From UBA11865 sp963749825 (GTDB taxonomy: Bacteria > Chloroflexota > Anaerolineae > Promineifilales > Promineifilaceae): a DNA stretch of 64,000 nucleotides. Each line of letters opens with the position of its first letter. Within the stretch, counting starts at the first letter, position 1. The notes under the pieces are model-generated. The model ran no database searches, was not told where the DNA came from, and saw only the letters and a program-made list of their open reading frames with translations. Location: the NCBI GenBank assembly GCA_963749825.1, contig CAVVOI010000013.1, positions 1 to 64,000 on the forward strand, in the 5' to 3' direction. The translations under genes and the position numbers were made by a program. This document shows, in pieces, positions 25,423 through 34,262 of the stretch.

Positions 25423-26763
25423 GCGAGATGCTTGCTTGTGGAGGCGCTTGATGGCCCTCTCGCGTTGTTGAGCAATGTATTGGTCTGCACCGGGATCATG
25501 ATAGTCGACACGGTGCTTGAGCATATGGAAAATAATACGAGCCAGTTTGTGAGCAGTAGCAACAACAGCCTTAGGTGCACCATGACGTGCTTTGATGCGT
25601 CGATAGAATGCACCGAGAGCGCTGTCGGAGCGTGCCAAGGATTGGGCAGCCACGCGCAAAGCGTGGTTCGCTCGATTGTCTGTTTTTCGTGTGCGGCGAC
25701 GTTTGACTTTACCGCCAGTAATCTCATTGTTGGGACTCAATCCCAGCCAAGATGTGAAATGCTTTACAGTGCGCCACTTGTTCATATCCATCCCTACTTC
25801 AGTGAGTACAACCTGCGCTGTCAGTGCATCAATGCCATCAATCTGGGTCAGATCCACGCCAACCATGTGGTACAGGGCACCAGCCAGGTCAAAGTGGGCC
25901 TGGTTCTTGCGGCGCTTCTGCTTACGCGGCTGTGGTGGAGCTGTAGTGCTGACCTCGCCCTCGCTTGTTGGCGAAGTCTTTGCCATCTCTGCGTACAACG
26001 TTTCCAATTCAGCGTCAACAGCCGCAATTTGCTGACCGTACATGTCATACAGTTCAACCGCTTGCTGCAGGGCAAAGAGATGTTCTCGCCGATAGTGGCC
26101 GGTCAAGGCCTTGGCAATCTCCTCCTGGCTACGTTTGCACCTACCATGACGATATTGGGCCAAGACATGCGGGTCGTGTTCCCCAGCAACAATAGCGCGG
26201 ATGATAGTCATTCCCGTGGCACCGGTGATGTCACTGAGGACAGTCGTCAGCTTGACATTCATCAGATCCAGTGCCTTTTGCATGTGCTGGATGTGAGCCG
26301 CTCGATACCGCACGAGCATCTCACGGTGACGTGCCAGGGATCGCAGGACGCGAATCTCATCGGGTGGATGGAAGGAACCACGCAGCAAACCATATGTATG
26401 CAGCTGAAAGATCCATTCGCAATCAGAAACATCTGTCTTCCGGCCAGTGACATTCTTGAGGTGACGAGCGTTAACCAAGCAGACCTCAATGCCGTTGTCC
26501 TCAAGAATGTCGAACAGCGGTACCCAGTAAATACTGGTCGACTCCATGGCCACGGACTCAACCCCACTGGCAACTACCCAGTCGGCGAGAACGTGCAAAT
26601 CACTGGTGAAGGTAGAAAACACGCGAATCCGCTGCTCATCACGCCCAGCTGGAATACAGACGTAGATCTCCTCGGAACCAATGTCGATGCCGGCCGCATT
26701 AGGCTGGATCTGCTCCAACACGTCGAAGTCAAGCTCTTTCTTCTTTCGTTTTGCCTTGCCCAT
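25381..26763 (-). CDS. IS110-family transposase (DEDD)
   Basis: 460 residues from the ATG at 26763, which has GGAGG seven bases upstream on the minus strand; an earlier in-frame ATG lacks this. The N-terminal DEDD/RuvC-like domain shows NAAGIDIGSEE (first Asp), SVAMESTSIYW (Glu) and GRKTDVSD. The C-terminal Transposase_20 domain has IDGIDALTAQVVLTEVG and SWLGLSPNNEITGGK. IS110 enzymes are guided by a bridge RNA from the non-coding end of the element. The last residues (about 14) are read from sequence that belongs to the IS630 gene on the other strand, so the native stop may have been lost on insertion. Confidence 0.88.
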   Translation of the reverse strand: MGKAKRKKKELDFDVLEQIQPNAAGIDIGSEEIYVCIPAGRDEQRIRVFSTFTSDLHVLADWVVASGVESVAMESTSIYWVPLFDILEDNGIEVCLVNARHLKNVTGRKTDVSDCEWIFQLHTYGLLRGSFHPPDEIRVLRSLARHREMLVRYRAAHIQHMQKALDLMNVKLTTVLSDITGATGMTIIRAIVAGEHDPHVLAQYRHGRCKRSQEEIAKALTGHYRREHLFALQQAVELYDMYGQQIAAVDAELETLYAEMAKTSPTSEGEVSTTAPPQPRKQKRRKNQAHFDLAGALYHMVGVDLTQIDGIDALTAQVVLTEVGMDMNKWRTVKHFTSWLGLSPNNEITGGKVKRRRTRKTDNRANHALRVAAQSLARSDSALGAFYRRIKARHGAPKAVVATAHKLARIIFHMLKHRVDYHDPGADQYIAQQRERAIKRLHKQASRLGFRIESQLAIST

Positions 26764-27045
26764 GATAACCTCCGGTCTGGGTGTCATTTCGTCCAGACCC
26801 GATTATCAATGTCTAACTGGAGTTTACTCAACGGGGTCCTAGGGCCACCACTCATCAAACCATCGATAATCGGAACCACTTTCATAGACGGGCGCGCGGG
26901 CACCAATAAAGACTCGGTCTTGGCTTGTCTGAACGTATCAACAATGATAACCGGCTTGACACTGCTTAGCGCAGCGCTGTTTCTATTCTCATGGAACACT
27001 GTGTGCGGTGTGGCAGCTTTCATAATGACTTAAATACACGTATGA
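26764..27045 (-). mobile_element. IS110 leader region, possible bridge-RNA locus
   Basis: About 280 bases upstream of the IS110 transposase, on the side where IS110-group elements encode their bridge RNA. A 7-pair hairpin (GGTCTGG with CCAGACC, 26775-26798) is visible; the rest has no convincing gene, although short frames are open. The outer IS boundary is not determined. The RNA assignment is by analogy only. Confidence 0.35.
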
Positions 27046-27087
27046 TTCATGTCTTGCCTGCGCCTCTCCTTAAGAGGTTGGATAAAA

Positions 27088-27501
27088 ATGACCGTAAAGA
27101 TTCCTGAATCACATCGAGATTTATTGGCCGGGCCGGTGAATGTAGTGCTGACCACGCTGATGCCCGATGGCCAACCAACTACCCCGATATGGTGTAATTT
27201 GGATGGTGATGACGTGTTGATCAATTCCATGAAGCAGTTTCGCAAGCAAAAAAATATGCGCCTGAATCCTAAGGTAACTTTGCTGGCCTATCACCTGGAT
27301 AATCTGCTACGTAACATTGAGGTTCGGGGCCAGGTGGTTGAGATGACCGAGGTGGGGGCGCTGGAGCATCTGAACGAGTTGAATATATTGTAAGGCAGTG
27401 GTCCGGAATTCTTTGGGGATTCAGTAGACGCCGAATTAAAGCACAGATTTAGCCCAGTCAAGATTCGGATCCGGCCGGTCAGGGTGCGAGTGGAGGGTTA
27501 A
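27088..27501 (+). pseudogene. PPOX-class (F420/flavin) protein with internal stop
   Basis: From the ATG at 27088 the frame reads 101 codons (SHRDLLAGPVNVVLTTLMPD, KVTLLAYHLDNLLR, IEVRGQVVEM) to a TAA at 27391-27393. The same frame then continues GSGPEFFGDSVDAELK and on to a TAA at 27499. The family normally extends that far (about 135 residues), so the first TAA is a premature stop. The split-barrel fold binds F420 or FMN in PPOX-family proteins. A paralogue follows three bases later. Confidence 0.75.
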
Positions 27502-27538
27502 TCATGACGGCGACAATTCCCGTATCCCACTTGACTTA

Positions 27539-27934
27539 TTGCTCGAGCCAATTGATGGTGTGTTGACTACGCTAATGCCCGATGGCCAACCCCAGATGAG
27601 CATCGTTTGGGCTGATTACGACGGCCAATATGTCTTGATCAACACCACCTTGGAACGACAGAAGGGCAAGAACATGGTTGCCAATCCCAAGGTGAACGTC
27701 CTGATCATCGATCCAAAGAACGTTGCTCGCTACTTGGAGGTGCGGGGTGAGGTGTCACAAATCAACCAAGAAGGCGCTATCGCCCACGCCGATAAACAGA
27801 CCAAAGCTTACTCTAACGGTGCCCAGAAGCGTTTTTACGGAGACATATATCCTGAAGAGCAACGAGAAAAAGAAACCCGGGTGATCGTAAAGATTGACCC
27901 CAGGAAGATCACCACCAACGCCATCTTTAGTTGA
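27539..27934 (+). pseudogene. PPOX-class (F420/flavin) protein, frameshifted at the N-terminus
   Basis: 131 residues with the same split-barrel pattern as the previous gene (DGVLTTLMPDGQPQMSIVWA, KVNVLIIDPKN, RYLEVRGEVSQI), complete to the C-terminus. A natural ATG at 27504 (TATIPVSHL) leads into it but is one base out of frame near 27531, where SHLDLLEP would be expected. A TTG at 27539 could still give a shortened product. Tandem paralogue of 27088-27501. Confidence 0.65.
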
Positions 27935-27976
27935 GAGAGAACAATTGTGCGAGCCAAGCAATAAGGAGAGTTTCAA

Positions 27977-28390
27977 ATGAAAATCGAGATTGTTTATGAC
28001 AGCAGCACCGGTACTACCGCCAAGGCGGCTGAGGAAATGGGCAAGACATTGGAGGGAAATGGGCACCAGGTTCGGATTCAATCCGTTGCATCAGCCGATC
28101 CGGCCGAGATGTCGAGCGCGGATCTTATCTGCGTAGGAGGTTGGGTTAAAGGCTTGTTCATCATCATGCAGCGTCCGTCTCCTGGTGCCATGCAGTTCAT
28201 CGATAGGTTGGGACATCTGACGGGAAAGAAAGCCGCGGTGTTCTGTACCTATAAGCTAGCCACCGGATTGACTCTCTCAAGAATGACCGAAGCGCTGGAG
28301 GGTAAGGGGGCCCAAGTGGTAGGTCAGTTCAAGTATCGCGGCTCCGAGCCCAATAGCTCGTTCGCCTCCTTCGCTTCGTCCTTGGCTTGA
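27977..28390 (+). CDS. flavodoxin-family protein
   Basis: 137 residues. The N-terminus KIEIVYDSSTGTTAKAAEEM is a flavodoxin FMN-phosphate loop (S/T-x-T-G-x-T). The ICVGGWVKGLF and AVFCTYKLA segments are the second and third FMN-contact regions. Length is that of a short-chain flavodoxin. It follows the PPOX pair by 42 bases with AAGGAGAG before the ATG, so it may share a flavin-linked redox context. Electron partner unknown. Confidence 0.82.
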   Translation: MKIEIVYDSSTGTTAKAAEEMGKTLEGNGHQVRIQSVASADPAEMSSADLICVGGWVKGLFIIMQRPSPGAMQFIDRLGHLTGKKAAVFCTYKLATGLTLSRMTEALEGKGAQVVGQFKYRGSEPNSSFASFASSLA

Positions 28391-28724
28391 CACTGCTTCG
28401 TCCGTGACTTGACATGAAGGGTACATGTCAAATGCCATAGGGATGCGCGTCAAAAACCCGGGGGGAGAAAACGTCTGCTGAATCAACCACTTCTTGCTTG
28501 TGCAAGCGGCCGTGATCTTAGGTGCCCCTGCTCACGGAGGATTCGCTACTATTATCCAGGAGGGCAATTATAGTACGACCAACATGGCCGCGATATTGGC
28601 GGCCGACTCGTTTCCCTCTGCCGGGTACAGTAGTCTGATTGCTTATTTGCCCCTGCGACCACATTGGAACGGGTGGCAGGCCAAGACGTTTGTGGAATTC
28701 CCGCGCTTAGTCATGAAATTTCCT
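28391..28724. other. gene-free stretch
   Basis: About 330 bases. A 78-codon frame at 28494 is open but has no domain or ribosome site. A TATAAT box at 28726-28731 lies 6 bases before the ATG of the LuxR remnant, so that transcript would be nearly leaderless. Confidence 0.4.
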
Positions 28725-28737
28725 TTATAATGTGCGT

Positions 28738-29018
28738 ATGCCTGAAACTCTGCTGCGCACGAAGCTATTTGTCCCGCCACTGCGGCCGAACCTCGTGCCC
28801 CGGCCTAAGCAGATCGCCTTCTTTAGCCAGGGACTAGAGCTGGGTCATAAACTCACCCTCGTCTCCGCACCAGCTGGATTTGGGAAAACCACCCTGGTTG
28901 CAGCATTCATTCACAATTCACAGACAATCATAGGTCGTGCACAAACTCTCAATTCGAATTTCGCCTGGCTCTCCCTCGACGAACACGACAACGACATCAC
29001 CCGCTTCTTAACCTACTT
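28738..29018 (+). pseudogene. MalT-type LuxR regulator, N-terminal fragment
   Basis: The family start (PETLLRTKLFVPPLRPNLVP) and Walker A (SAPAGFGKTTLVAAF) are intact, up to SLDEHDNDITRFLTYL. There the coding sequence is cut by the left end of an IS982 element at 29019. About 600-700 residues of the regulator are missing, and only a short HTH tail remains on the other side (30017-30135). Confidence 0.85.
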
Positions 29019-30016
29019 ACCTGAGTTCGGAATTACGAAGATAGATGGAGAGCACCTCTATCATGGGTACAATGTGTTTGTCAGGAACATAACCCATTCA
29101 AAAGGTGCTCACCATGAGTTTAGTAGAACTGTTCTGCCATGTCGATGATTTCTGTCTTTGTTTTGATGAGTGGCAAGGTAGCCAGCAATTGGCAGCCGGC
29201 CGTAGCAAGCCTGGACCGAAGCCCAGCCTCAGCAGCAGCGAAATCATGACCATCATCATGTACTTCCATATGTCGAACTATCGCACCTTTAAGCATTACT
29301 ACACCAGACATGTCCAGCAACGGTGGCGAGGCGAGGGTTTCCTGGTTTGGTCAGCTACAATCGATTCGTGGAGCTAATGCCTACCGTGCTGTTGGGGCTG
29401 TGCTGGTACCTACAGACCCAGAGCGGTACAGTCAGCGGCATCTCCTTCATCGATGCCACACCGCTGGCTGTCTGCCACAATCGACGTATCTAACGCCACC
29501 GGGTGTTTGCTGGCCTGGCTGCTCGAGGCAAGAGCTCGATGGGCTGGTTCTACGGCTTCAAACTCCATCTGGTGGTCAATGACCAAGGCGAGATCCTGGC
29601 CTTCTTTCTGACCGCTGGTAATGTCGATGACCGCCAGCCGGTGCCTCAACTGGCCAAAGCTCTCTTCGGCAAGCGCTTTGCTGACAAGGGGTATATCTCG
29701 CATAAGCTCTTCGAACGACTCTTTGCCCAAGGAGTGCAGCTCATCACGCCGATTCGCAAGAACATGAAGAACCGACTGCTGCCCTTGATGGACAAGCTGT
29801 TGTTGCGCAAGCGGGCCATCATCGAGACCATTTACGACCAACTGAAAAACATCTCGCAGATTGACCACACCCGCCACCGCAGCGTGGACAACTTCTTGGT
29901 CAACCTGATGGCCGGGTTGGTCGCCTACACCCATCAGGAGAAGAAGCCTTGTCTCAACTTGTCAAAGAGCGAGCGGGAGATGCTTCCCGCTCTCATTTAG
30001 AACTCCGAACTCAGGT
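29019..30016. mobile_element. IS982-family element with terminal repeats and 5-base target duplication
   Basis: The left end ACCTGAGTTCGGA (29019-29031) is the reverse complement of TCCGAACTCAGGT (30004-30016). TACTT lies immediately outside both ends, a probable target-site duplication. The element contains a decayed IS982 transposase gene and interrupts a LuxR regulator. Confidence 0.8.
29114..30000 (+). pseudogene. IS982-family transposase, frameshifted and with in-frame stop
   Basis: The N-terminal part (SLVELFCHVDDFC, SLSSSEIMTIIMYFHMSNYR) reads from 29114 to about 29335, where the frame shifts. The second frame gives FPGLVSYNRFVELMPTVLL and ISFIDATPLAVCHNRRI, then a TAA at 29491-29493, then VFAGLAARGKSSMGWFYGFK to the normal IS982 end (TIYDQLKNISQIDHTRHRSV). 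The DDE residues (FIDAT Asp, NVDDRQP Asp, RAIIET Glu) are present but on separate pieces. Not functional as one protein. Confidence 0.85.
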
Positions 30017-30135
30017 TACTTCGTCTCATCAGCCCGGGGACTGTTAAAGCCCATTCCTCCAACATCTATCGCAAACTAGACGTGCGCAATCGCGCCCAGG
30101 CGATCATCCGCGCCAATGAGCTGAATCTGTTATAA
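30017..30135 (+). pseudogene. LuxR HTH tail, right flank of IS982
   Basis: After the IS right end one frame reads LISPGTVKAHSSNIYRKLDV, then RNRAQAIIRANELNLL and a TAA at 30133-30135. This is the last half of a LuxR HTH. It is probably the remaining end of the regulator whose start lies at 28738. Confidence 0.8.
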
Positions 30136-30309
30136 GACTGCCAGGGCAAGCATTATTGGCATTCCCCACAACTACCTAAACTCAAGATAAACCCACAAAT
30201 AAACTTTCATCAGATGACGGGAGTAGTCCGGAAAGCTATACTGTAGATAACTACAGGATCGAGTCTGGGGATTGAAAACGTTCCCTTTTTCAAGGAAGGT
30301 CAGAAAGCG

Positions 30310-31128
30310 ATGCAAAAGAAAAACGATGGTTACACAATAATCCCTTTTTCCAAGGGGCGACAAATTATCACTGAAATCTTAGCGTTGGGAGAGCAAAAAC
30401 ATATCATTAATGGTTTGGTCGAGGTAGATGTGACCAAGGCCCGCCAGTACATTCGCGATTACGAAGCGGCGACAGGAACGGACATCTCCTTCACGGCATT
30501 TATCGTCACCTGCCTGGGGAAAGCGGTAGATATGAATAAACACGTCCAGGCGTATCGGAGAAGAGGAAATCATCTGGTTCTTTTCGATGACGTAGACGTA
30601 AACACCACCATCGAGTTCGAAAAGGATGGGGAAAAGTTCCCTCTCCTCCACGTTATCAGGGCGGTGAACAAAAAAGGATATCAAGACATTAACCTGGATA
30701 TCCAAAAAGCCCAGGCTGAGGGAACGAGGAGGCAAGGCGACCCAACAAAGGCCCCCAAGTTTTTGATGACGCTGCCCTCCTTTATCAGACGATTGATGTT
30801 CAGGTGGGCGTCCCGCAGTCCACATTTGACTAAGGCAAATCGTGGCACAGTCATGCTTACAGCCGTGGGCATGTTTGGCAATGGCGGCGGATGGGGGATT
30901 CCCTTCATACAGCATACGCTCGCCGTTACCCTCGGCGGCATCTCCGAAAAGCCGGTCGTCCTTGAAGGACAAATCGAAATACGCGAGATGTTGAACGTAA
31001 CGGTCAGCTTTGATCACGATATCGTTGACGGTGCGCCGGCGGCGCGTTTTACCAGTCAGCTCAAAAGCCTAATTGAGAGCGGTTATGGGCTTGTGGAGCA
31101 AGAGGTCGCGATAGAAGAAGTCAGTTAG
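30310..31128 (+). CDS. 2-oxoacid dehydrogenase acyltransferase-like protein (E2 catalytic domain only)
   Basis: 272 residues with the chloramphenicol-acetyltransferase-like fold of E2 acyltransferases. The trimer-active-site motif near the C-terminus is SFDHDIVDGAPAARF, with the catalytic His and Asp. The DISFTAFIVTCLGKAV segment is also typical. There is no lipoyl or peripheral-subunit-binding domain, so it cannot act as a normal pyruvate-dehydrogenase E2. It could be a free acyltransferase with a CoA donor. An AAGGAAGG stretch lies about 14 bases before the ATG. It stands alone between LuxR tail remnants. Confidence 0.8.
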   Translation: MQKKNDGYTIIPFSKGRQIITEILALGEQKHIINGLVEVDVTKARQYIRDYEAATGTDISFTAFIVTCLGKAVDMNKHVQAYRRRGNHLVLFDDVDVNTTIEFEKDGEKFPLLHVIRAVNKKGYQDINLDIQKAQAEGTRRQGDPTKAPKFLMTLPSFIRRLMFRWASRSPHLTKANRGTVMLTAVGMFGNGGGWGIPFIQHTLAVTLGGISEKPVVLEGQIEIREMLNVTVSFDHDIVDGAPAARFTSQLKSLIESGYGLVEQEVAIEEVS

Positions 31129-31243
31129 CCTGCATAAAAGACTCTGAAAAAAATACGCTCGTAGTCTTTACGACTTGATCTATTATCGTCGAATGGCTGG
31201 CGTCTTGTCACAAACTAAATTGAATGTGACGCAGCGGCCTTTC

Positions 31244-31315
31244 AGCTATCGCAAGCTGGACGTGTGTAACCGCGCCCAGGCCATTATTCGCGCCAATGAG
31301 CTGAATCTGCTTTAA
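31244..31315 (+). pseudogene. second LuxR HTH tail remnant
   Basis: Twenty-three codons, SYRKLDVCNRAQAIIRANEL then NLL and TAA, nearly identical to the tail at 30017-30135. Everything upstream is lost. The pair of near-identical tails flanks the acyltransferase gene, which suggests an old duplication or a recombination footprint. Confidence 0.7.
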
Positions 31316-31548
31316 CAATGCCGGGGAAACCACCGCTACCTTTCCTCACCCGTTCCTAAATCAAAGATTAACCATCAAAGAGCAACCGCTCGAAAGTTAT
31401 CCATTTCTGGATATTTAGAATAGTTGATTCATCGAGACTTATTACACGTCGAATCAGGTTAATAATTGAGCTGTAAGCGCTCGTTTCTTTACCAGGTAGA
31501 AAGTAGTGATGTTGAGCCTAAATAGTTCCTCATCCCAGGAAGAAGCTG

Positions 31549-31950
31549 ATGTGTGATTGGGAATCCTTCGTACGCGGATATCTGGCCGCTGGGGACGGTG
31601 GTAATTTGAACGCGCTGGGCCGATACCTGCATGATGATGTCGTGCTCCATGACCCCGGTGGGGCCACAGCCATCGGCATAGATCATGAGAAAGAAACTTG
31701 GCGCAAGGCCAGGAACGCAATGCCCGGTCTACGCCACGAAGTTCAAGAGGTAGTGTGCGAGGGCTCTACGCTGGCGGCGCGGGTTGAGCTATCAGGCAGC
31801 CTTCAGGGTCAGTTTGCCGGGATTACGGGCGAGGGTCAGGAGTTCAAGATCGATCAAGTCATTTTCATGCACCTGCAGGATGGCAAATGTAAGGAGCTAT
31901 GGGCGATCGTCGACTCAGAGAGTTTTAGGCGACAGGTGGGGGCCCCTTGA
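31549..31950 (+). CDS. SnoaL-like / NTF2-fold protein
   Basis: 133 residues of the NTF2-like cone fold used by ester cyclases, isomerases and binding proteins. The pattern is an N-terminal helix (FVRGYLAAGDGGNLNALGRY), LHDDVVLHDPGG, a central EVQEVVCEGSTLAARVELSG strand pair, and a closing DGKCKELWAIVDSE. The ester-cyclase ending EQWG is replaced by ELWAIVD. Ligand unknown. Short leader; no obvious partner genes. Confidence 0.75.
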   Translation: MCDWESFVRGYLAAGDGGNLNALGRYLHDDVVLHDPGGATAIGIDHEKETWRKARNAMPGLRHEVQEVVCEGSTLAARVELSGSLQGQFAGITGEGQEFKIDQVIFMHLQDGKCKELWAIVDSESFRRQVGAP

Positions 31951-32074
31951 AGGTCGCTCCTGGATCAGCGCTCCGGCTAACAGCTCGCTGGAGCTATCGC
32001 AACATGGGCCGGACCCCCTGGAAACCATCGCGCTAATGCAAAATACTGTTAACAAAGAAGGCTAAGAGTACAAC

Positions 32075-32557
32075 TTACACTATCTTTCGCGCAAGAGTTA
32101 CTAGTCGTTCAATCTGTTGATGATGAAACGTCTCGTGTCCACCATAACCATTAAACCACTCCAATCCATTCATCAAGCTCAATCCACCTTCATGCAGCAC
32201 TTCCAAATTGGCTTCTTGGGGCCAGGCTTCAAAATACCGACGCGTCTGCAAACGAGCCCTCTCAAACCAGAATAGTATTACCTCCATCTTTTGACCGTAT
32301 GGCGGCGGCGGCGGCAGAAAACTTACATCTTCCGGCGGCTTGATACCCTCCAATAATGGTATCGCTATCAATTCCCGCAAATACAACTCATCAATTGCAA
32401 GATGCATAAAAACCTCGCCCAGTGACCAATCCTCCTCACCAGTAACGGTCGAAGGCCGCCAGTCCAGTTGTTCTTGAGTCAAGCTATCAAGGTATTGTAG
32501 TGTTCGGGAACGAACCGCCTCTAACTGCGCCAAAACTGTCTGTGGGTCTTCCATCAT
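32075..32557 (-). CDS. DinB-family protein
   Basis: 160 residues of the DinB/YfiT-like four-helix-bundle family. The expected metal-binding His positions are visible: FMHLAIDELYLREL near residue 50 and GGHETFHHQQIERL near 140. Members are metal-dependent, often thiol transferases or of unknown activity. AGGAGAAT precedes the ATG on the minus strand. Single gene upstream of RNA copy 7 and on the opposite strand. Confidence 0.8.
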   Translation of the reverse strand: MMEDPQTVLAQLEAVRSRTLQYLDSLTQEQLDWRPSTVTGEEDWSLGEVFMHLAIDELYLRELIAIPLLEGIKPPEDVSFLPPPPPYGQKMEVILFWFERARLQTRRYFEAWPQEANLEVLHEGGLSLMNGLEWFNGYGGHETFHHQQIERLVTLARKIV

Positions 32558-32695
32558 TATTCTCCTTCACGAATTCCGAATATTTCCATGTCATTGTAGC
32601 ACAATTGTTCTAGTCCCAAAATGATAGAGACGCTGTGTTGCACTTTGACCCTTTGCTTCATTTAATAGGAGTCATGATCCCATAATCTACAATGA

Positions 32696-32723
32696 TTGAC
32701 ACTAGATTTGATGGCTGTAGAAT
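32696..32723 (+). promoter_or_regulatory. promoter of structured RNA copy 7
   Basis: TTGACA at 32696-32701, 16 bases, TAGAAT at 32718-32723. Confidence 0.75.
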
Positions 32724-32729
32724 ACCGAG

Positions 32730-32935
32730 AAGATCTATCAATCTTAGCCCAAGAGGCTCATTTACATTAACGTTGCAGATCAGACCTCACGGTTCTTAAC
32801 ATAACCGCTATTTGTTAAAGGATTCTACCTTGAGTAGAATGACATTACGGGCGCGATCTCTGTTCACGGTTCACATCCGTGAGGGGAGGAACTGCGTTCC
32901 GCTTGGGGTTCAAGTCTTGTCGCGCCCACTTTTTC
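32730..32935 (+). ncRNA. multi-copy structured RNA with tRNA-Val-like 3' domain, copy 7
   Basis: The acceptor is a perfect 7-pair GGGCGCG/CGCGCCC (32849-32855 and 32921-32927) and the anticodon stem is a perfect CACGG/CCGTG around TTCACAT. An extra 14-base piece with a GGAA/TTCC hairpin lies between the anticodon arm and the T-arm, like a long variable arm, and the T-stem is weak. GACCTCACGG, TTAACA/TGTTAA and ATTCTAC/GTAGAAT are conserved. T-rich tracts follow the acceptor. Confidence 0.72.
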
Positions 32936-33011
32936 CCCCTTTTTGGATTCCCTCATCCTCAACGCTGATAATCCCGTCCTAGGCAGTAGGCATGATAGCC
33001 GGATCTTCCTG

Positions 33012-33043
33012 CACGGTTCATGTCCCAGGAGATGTGAACCGTG
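33012..33043. repeat. hairpin containing the inverted anticodon-arm block (after RNA copy 7)
   Basis: CACGGTTCA (33012-33020) pairs with TGAACCGTG (33035-33043). The 3' arm with its flank (GATGTGAACCGT) is the reverse complement of the core of the tRNA-like anticodon arm about 150 bases upstream. Confidence 0.55.
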
Positions 33044-33457
33044 GTCCAAGTCAGCGACGACCAGCTAACAGACTGAAATCGCCCAGCCTTCAACTGCAGA
33101 TTGTCGGTCCTGCCTGTTTGGTTACGGCCGTCGTGAAGCAGTCAAGAGAAGATACATCTGCCAAAACGAAGCCACTGCTCCCAGGCGCGAAGCTACAAGG
33201 TGGCACTATAGACGAATCCGAGGCAAGGGATGATAGTGTAGTTGAAGCGGTCATACCCTGTAAACGCGGTGGTTTGGAGCGAGCTTACAAGGATGGCTAA
33301 CATGACATCTGAAACGATAACGAGTACCATGAAACATCAAGCAAAAAGGAATTCAACAATGGATGCAACAACTTGCATTTCGGCTATTGTGGCAATGAGT
33401 ATGCTGCCCTTTGATATCCGGCGATGGCGGGATCTCCCCCTTGCGGGATTGATAGTT
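33044..33457. other. gene-free stretch
   Basis: About 410 bases. Frames are open through it on the plus strand but begin inside the preceding hairpin or lack a ribosome site. No feature recognised. Confidence 0.4.
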
Positions 33458-33985
33458 ATGCGGCAGACACCGTGGCGCAATCTCCTCATCCTTCTTTGGA
33501 TTGTTGTTGTGGCTAGCAGTTGCTCCAGAAACTATGGGAACGATGTTCCTGGTGATTTTTTGTTGATTGTGGATGCCCAAAGTGCAGCAGAGGCAACGCA
33601 GAATATAAATTTACAAATCAAAGCCAACGGAAAGGGACAATATGAACGATATGATACTGGTGGGGTTATCCGTGGAGACCTGGAGAATATGGTCACGTAC
33701 GAGGCGAGCCAGGTTGTAGAGACTCGTGAGTTCAATTTAAACAGGGATGAATTGAAGAATCTTTGGAGAGCTGTAGAAGACAACAATATATTTGAACTTA
33801 CAGGAGACTATCGATCGCCTAGAGGTTTTTCATATGCATTCATAATGATTGAAGCAGATGGTCGAAAGCACCAGGTCTTCAATATCGGGATGGAAGTGCC
33901 TGCGATCAAAGCAATGGTTGAAGCAACTGATGCAGTATTGCCAATAGGCGTTAATCTAGAGTATCGAGAAGGGTATTTACCGTAA
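33458..33985 (+). CDS. putative lipoprotein of unknown function
   Basis: 175 residues from the ATG at 33458. RQTPWRNLLILLWIVVVASS followed by Cys looks like a lipoprotein signal with a slightly unusual lipobox (ASSC). The mature part has DFLLIVDAQSAAEATQNINL and LNRDELKNLWRAVEDNNIFE, a pattern I have seen in small secreted proteins of unknown role. The longer frame upstream (from 33242) has no sensible start. No partner genes. Confidence 0.6.
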   Translation: MRQTPWRNLLILLWIVVVASSCSRNYGNDVPGDFLLIVDAQSAAEATQNINLQIKANGKGQYERYDTGGVIRGDLENMVTYEASQVVETREFNLNRDELKNLWRAVEDNNIFELTGDYRSPRGFSYAFIMIEADGRKHQVFNIGMEVPAIKAMVEATDAVLPIGVNLEYREGYLP

Positions 33986-34262
33986 ACGGCCTGGGTCCAT
34001 GTGACCGCTTCTACCGTGCTGATTCGTCACGCAGTCGAGAGATGGGTAGCTCTAGGCTGAGTTTGGCGATCTCGCGGGCGTTTGTCGATGCGCATGGGGT
34101 AGGTTTACGGCGAAGTGTGAGGGGTGGGGATGTTCTCCACAATCACCCATTTCTTTATTGGCAAGTAACCTTTGTAAAAATGGGTGGTAGCAATTCGCGA
34201 GGATTGACTTGTTGGGCGGCATTTTTGGCCTGAAAATGAGGCCGACTGCAAAGCCAGACGAT

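Noticed and set aside
25432..27033. 533-codon plus-strand frame
   Set aside because: It lies antisense to the IS110 transposase, which has all family motifs; the long frame is a shadow.
28494..28730. 78-codon frame upstream of the LuxR fragment
   Set aside because: No similarity to a known family and no start signal; ends at the LuxR promoter.
32992..33300. 102-codon plus-strand frame after RNA copy 7
   Set aside because: It starts within the inverted-core hairpin region and shows no domain or ribosome site.
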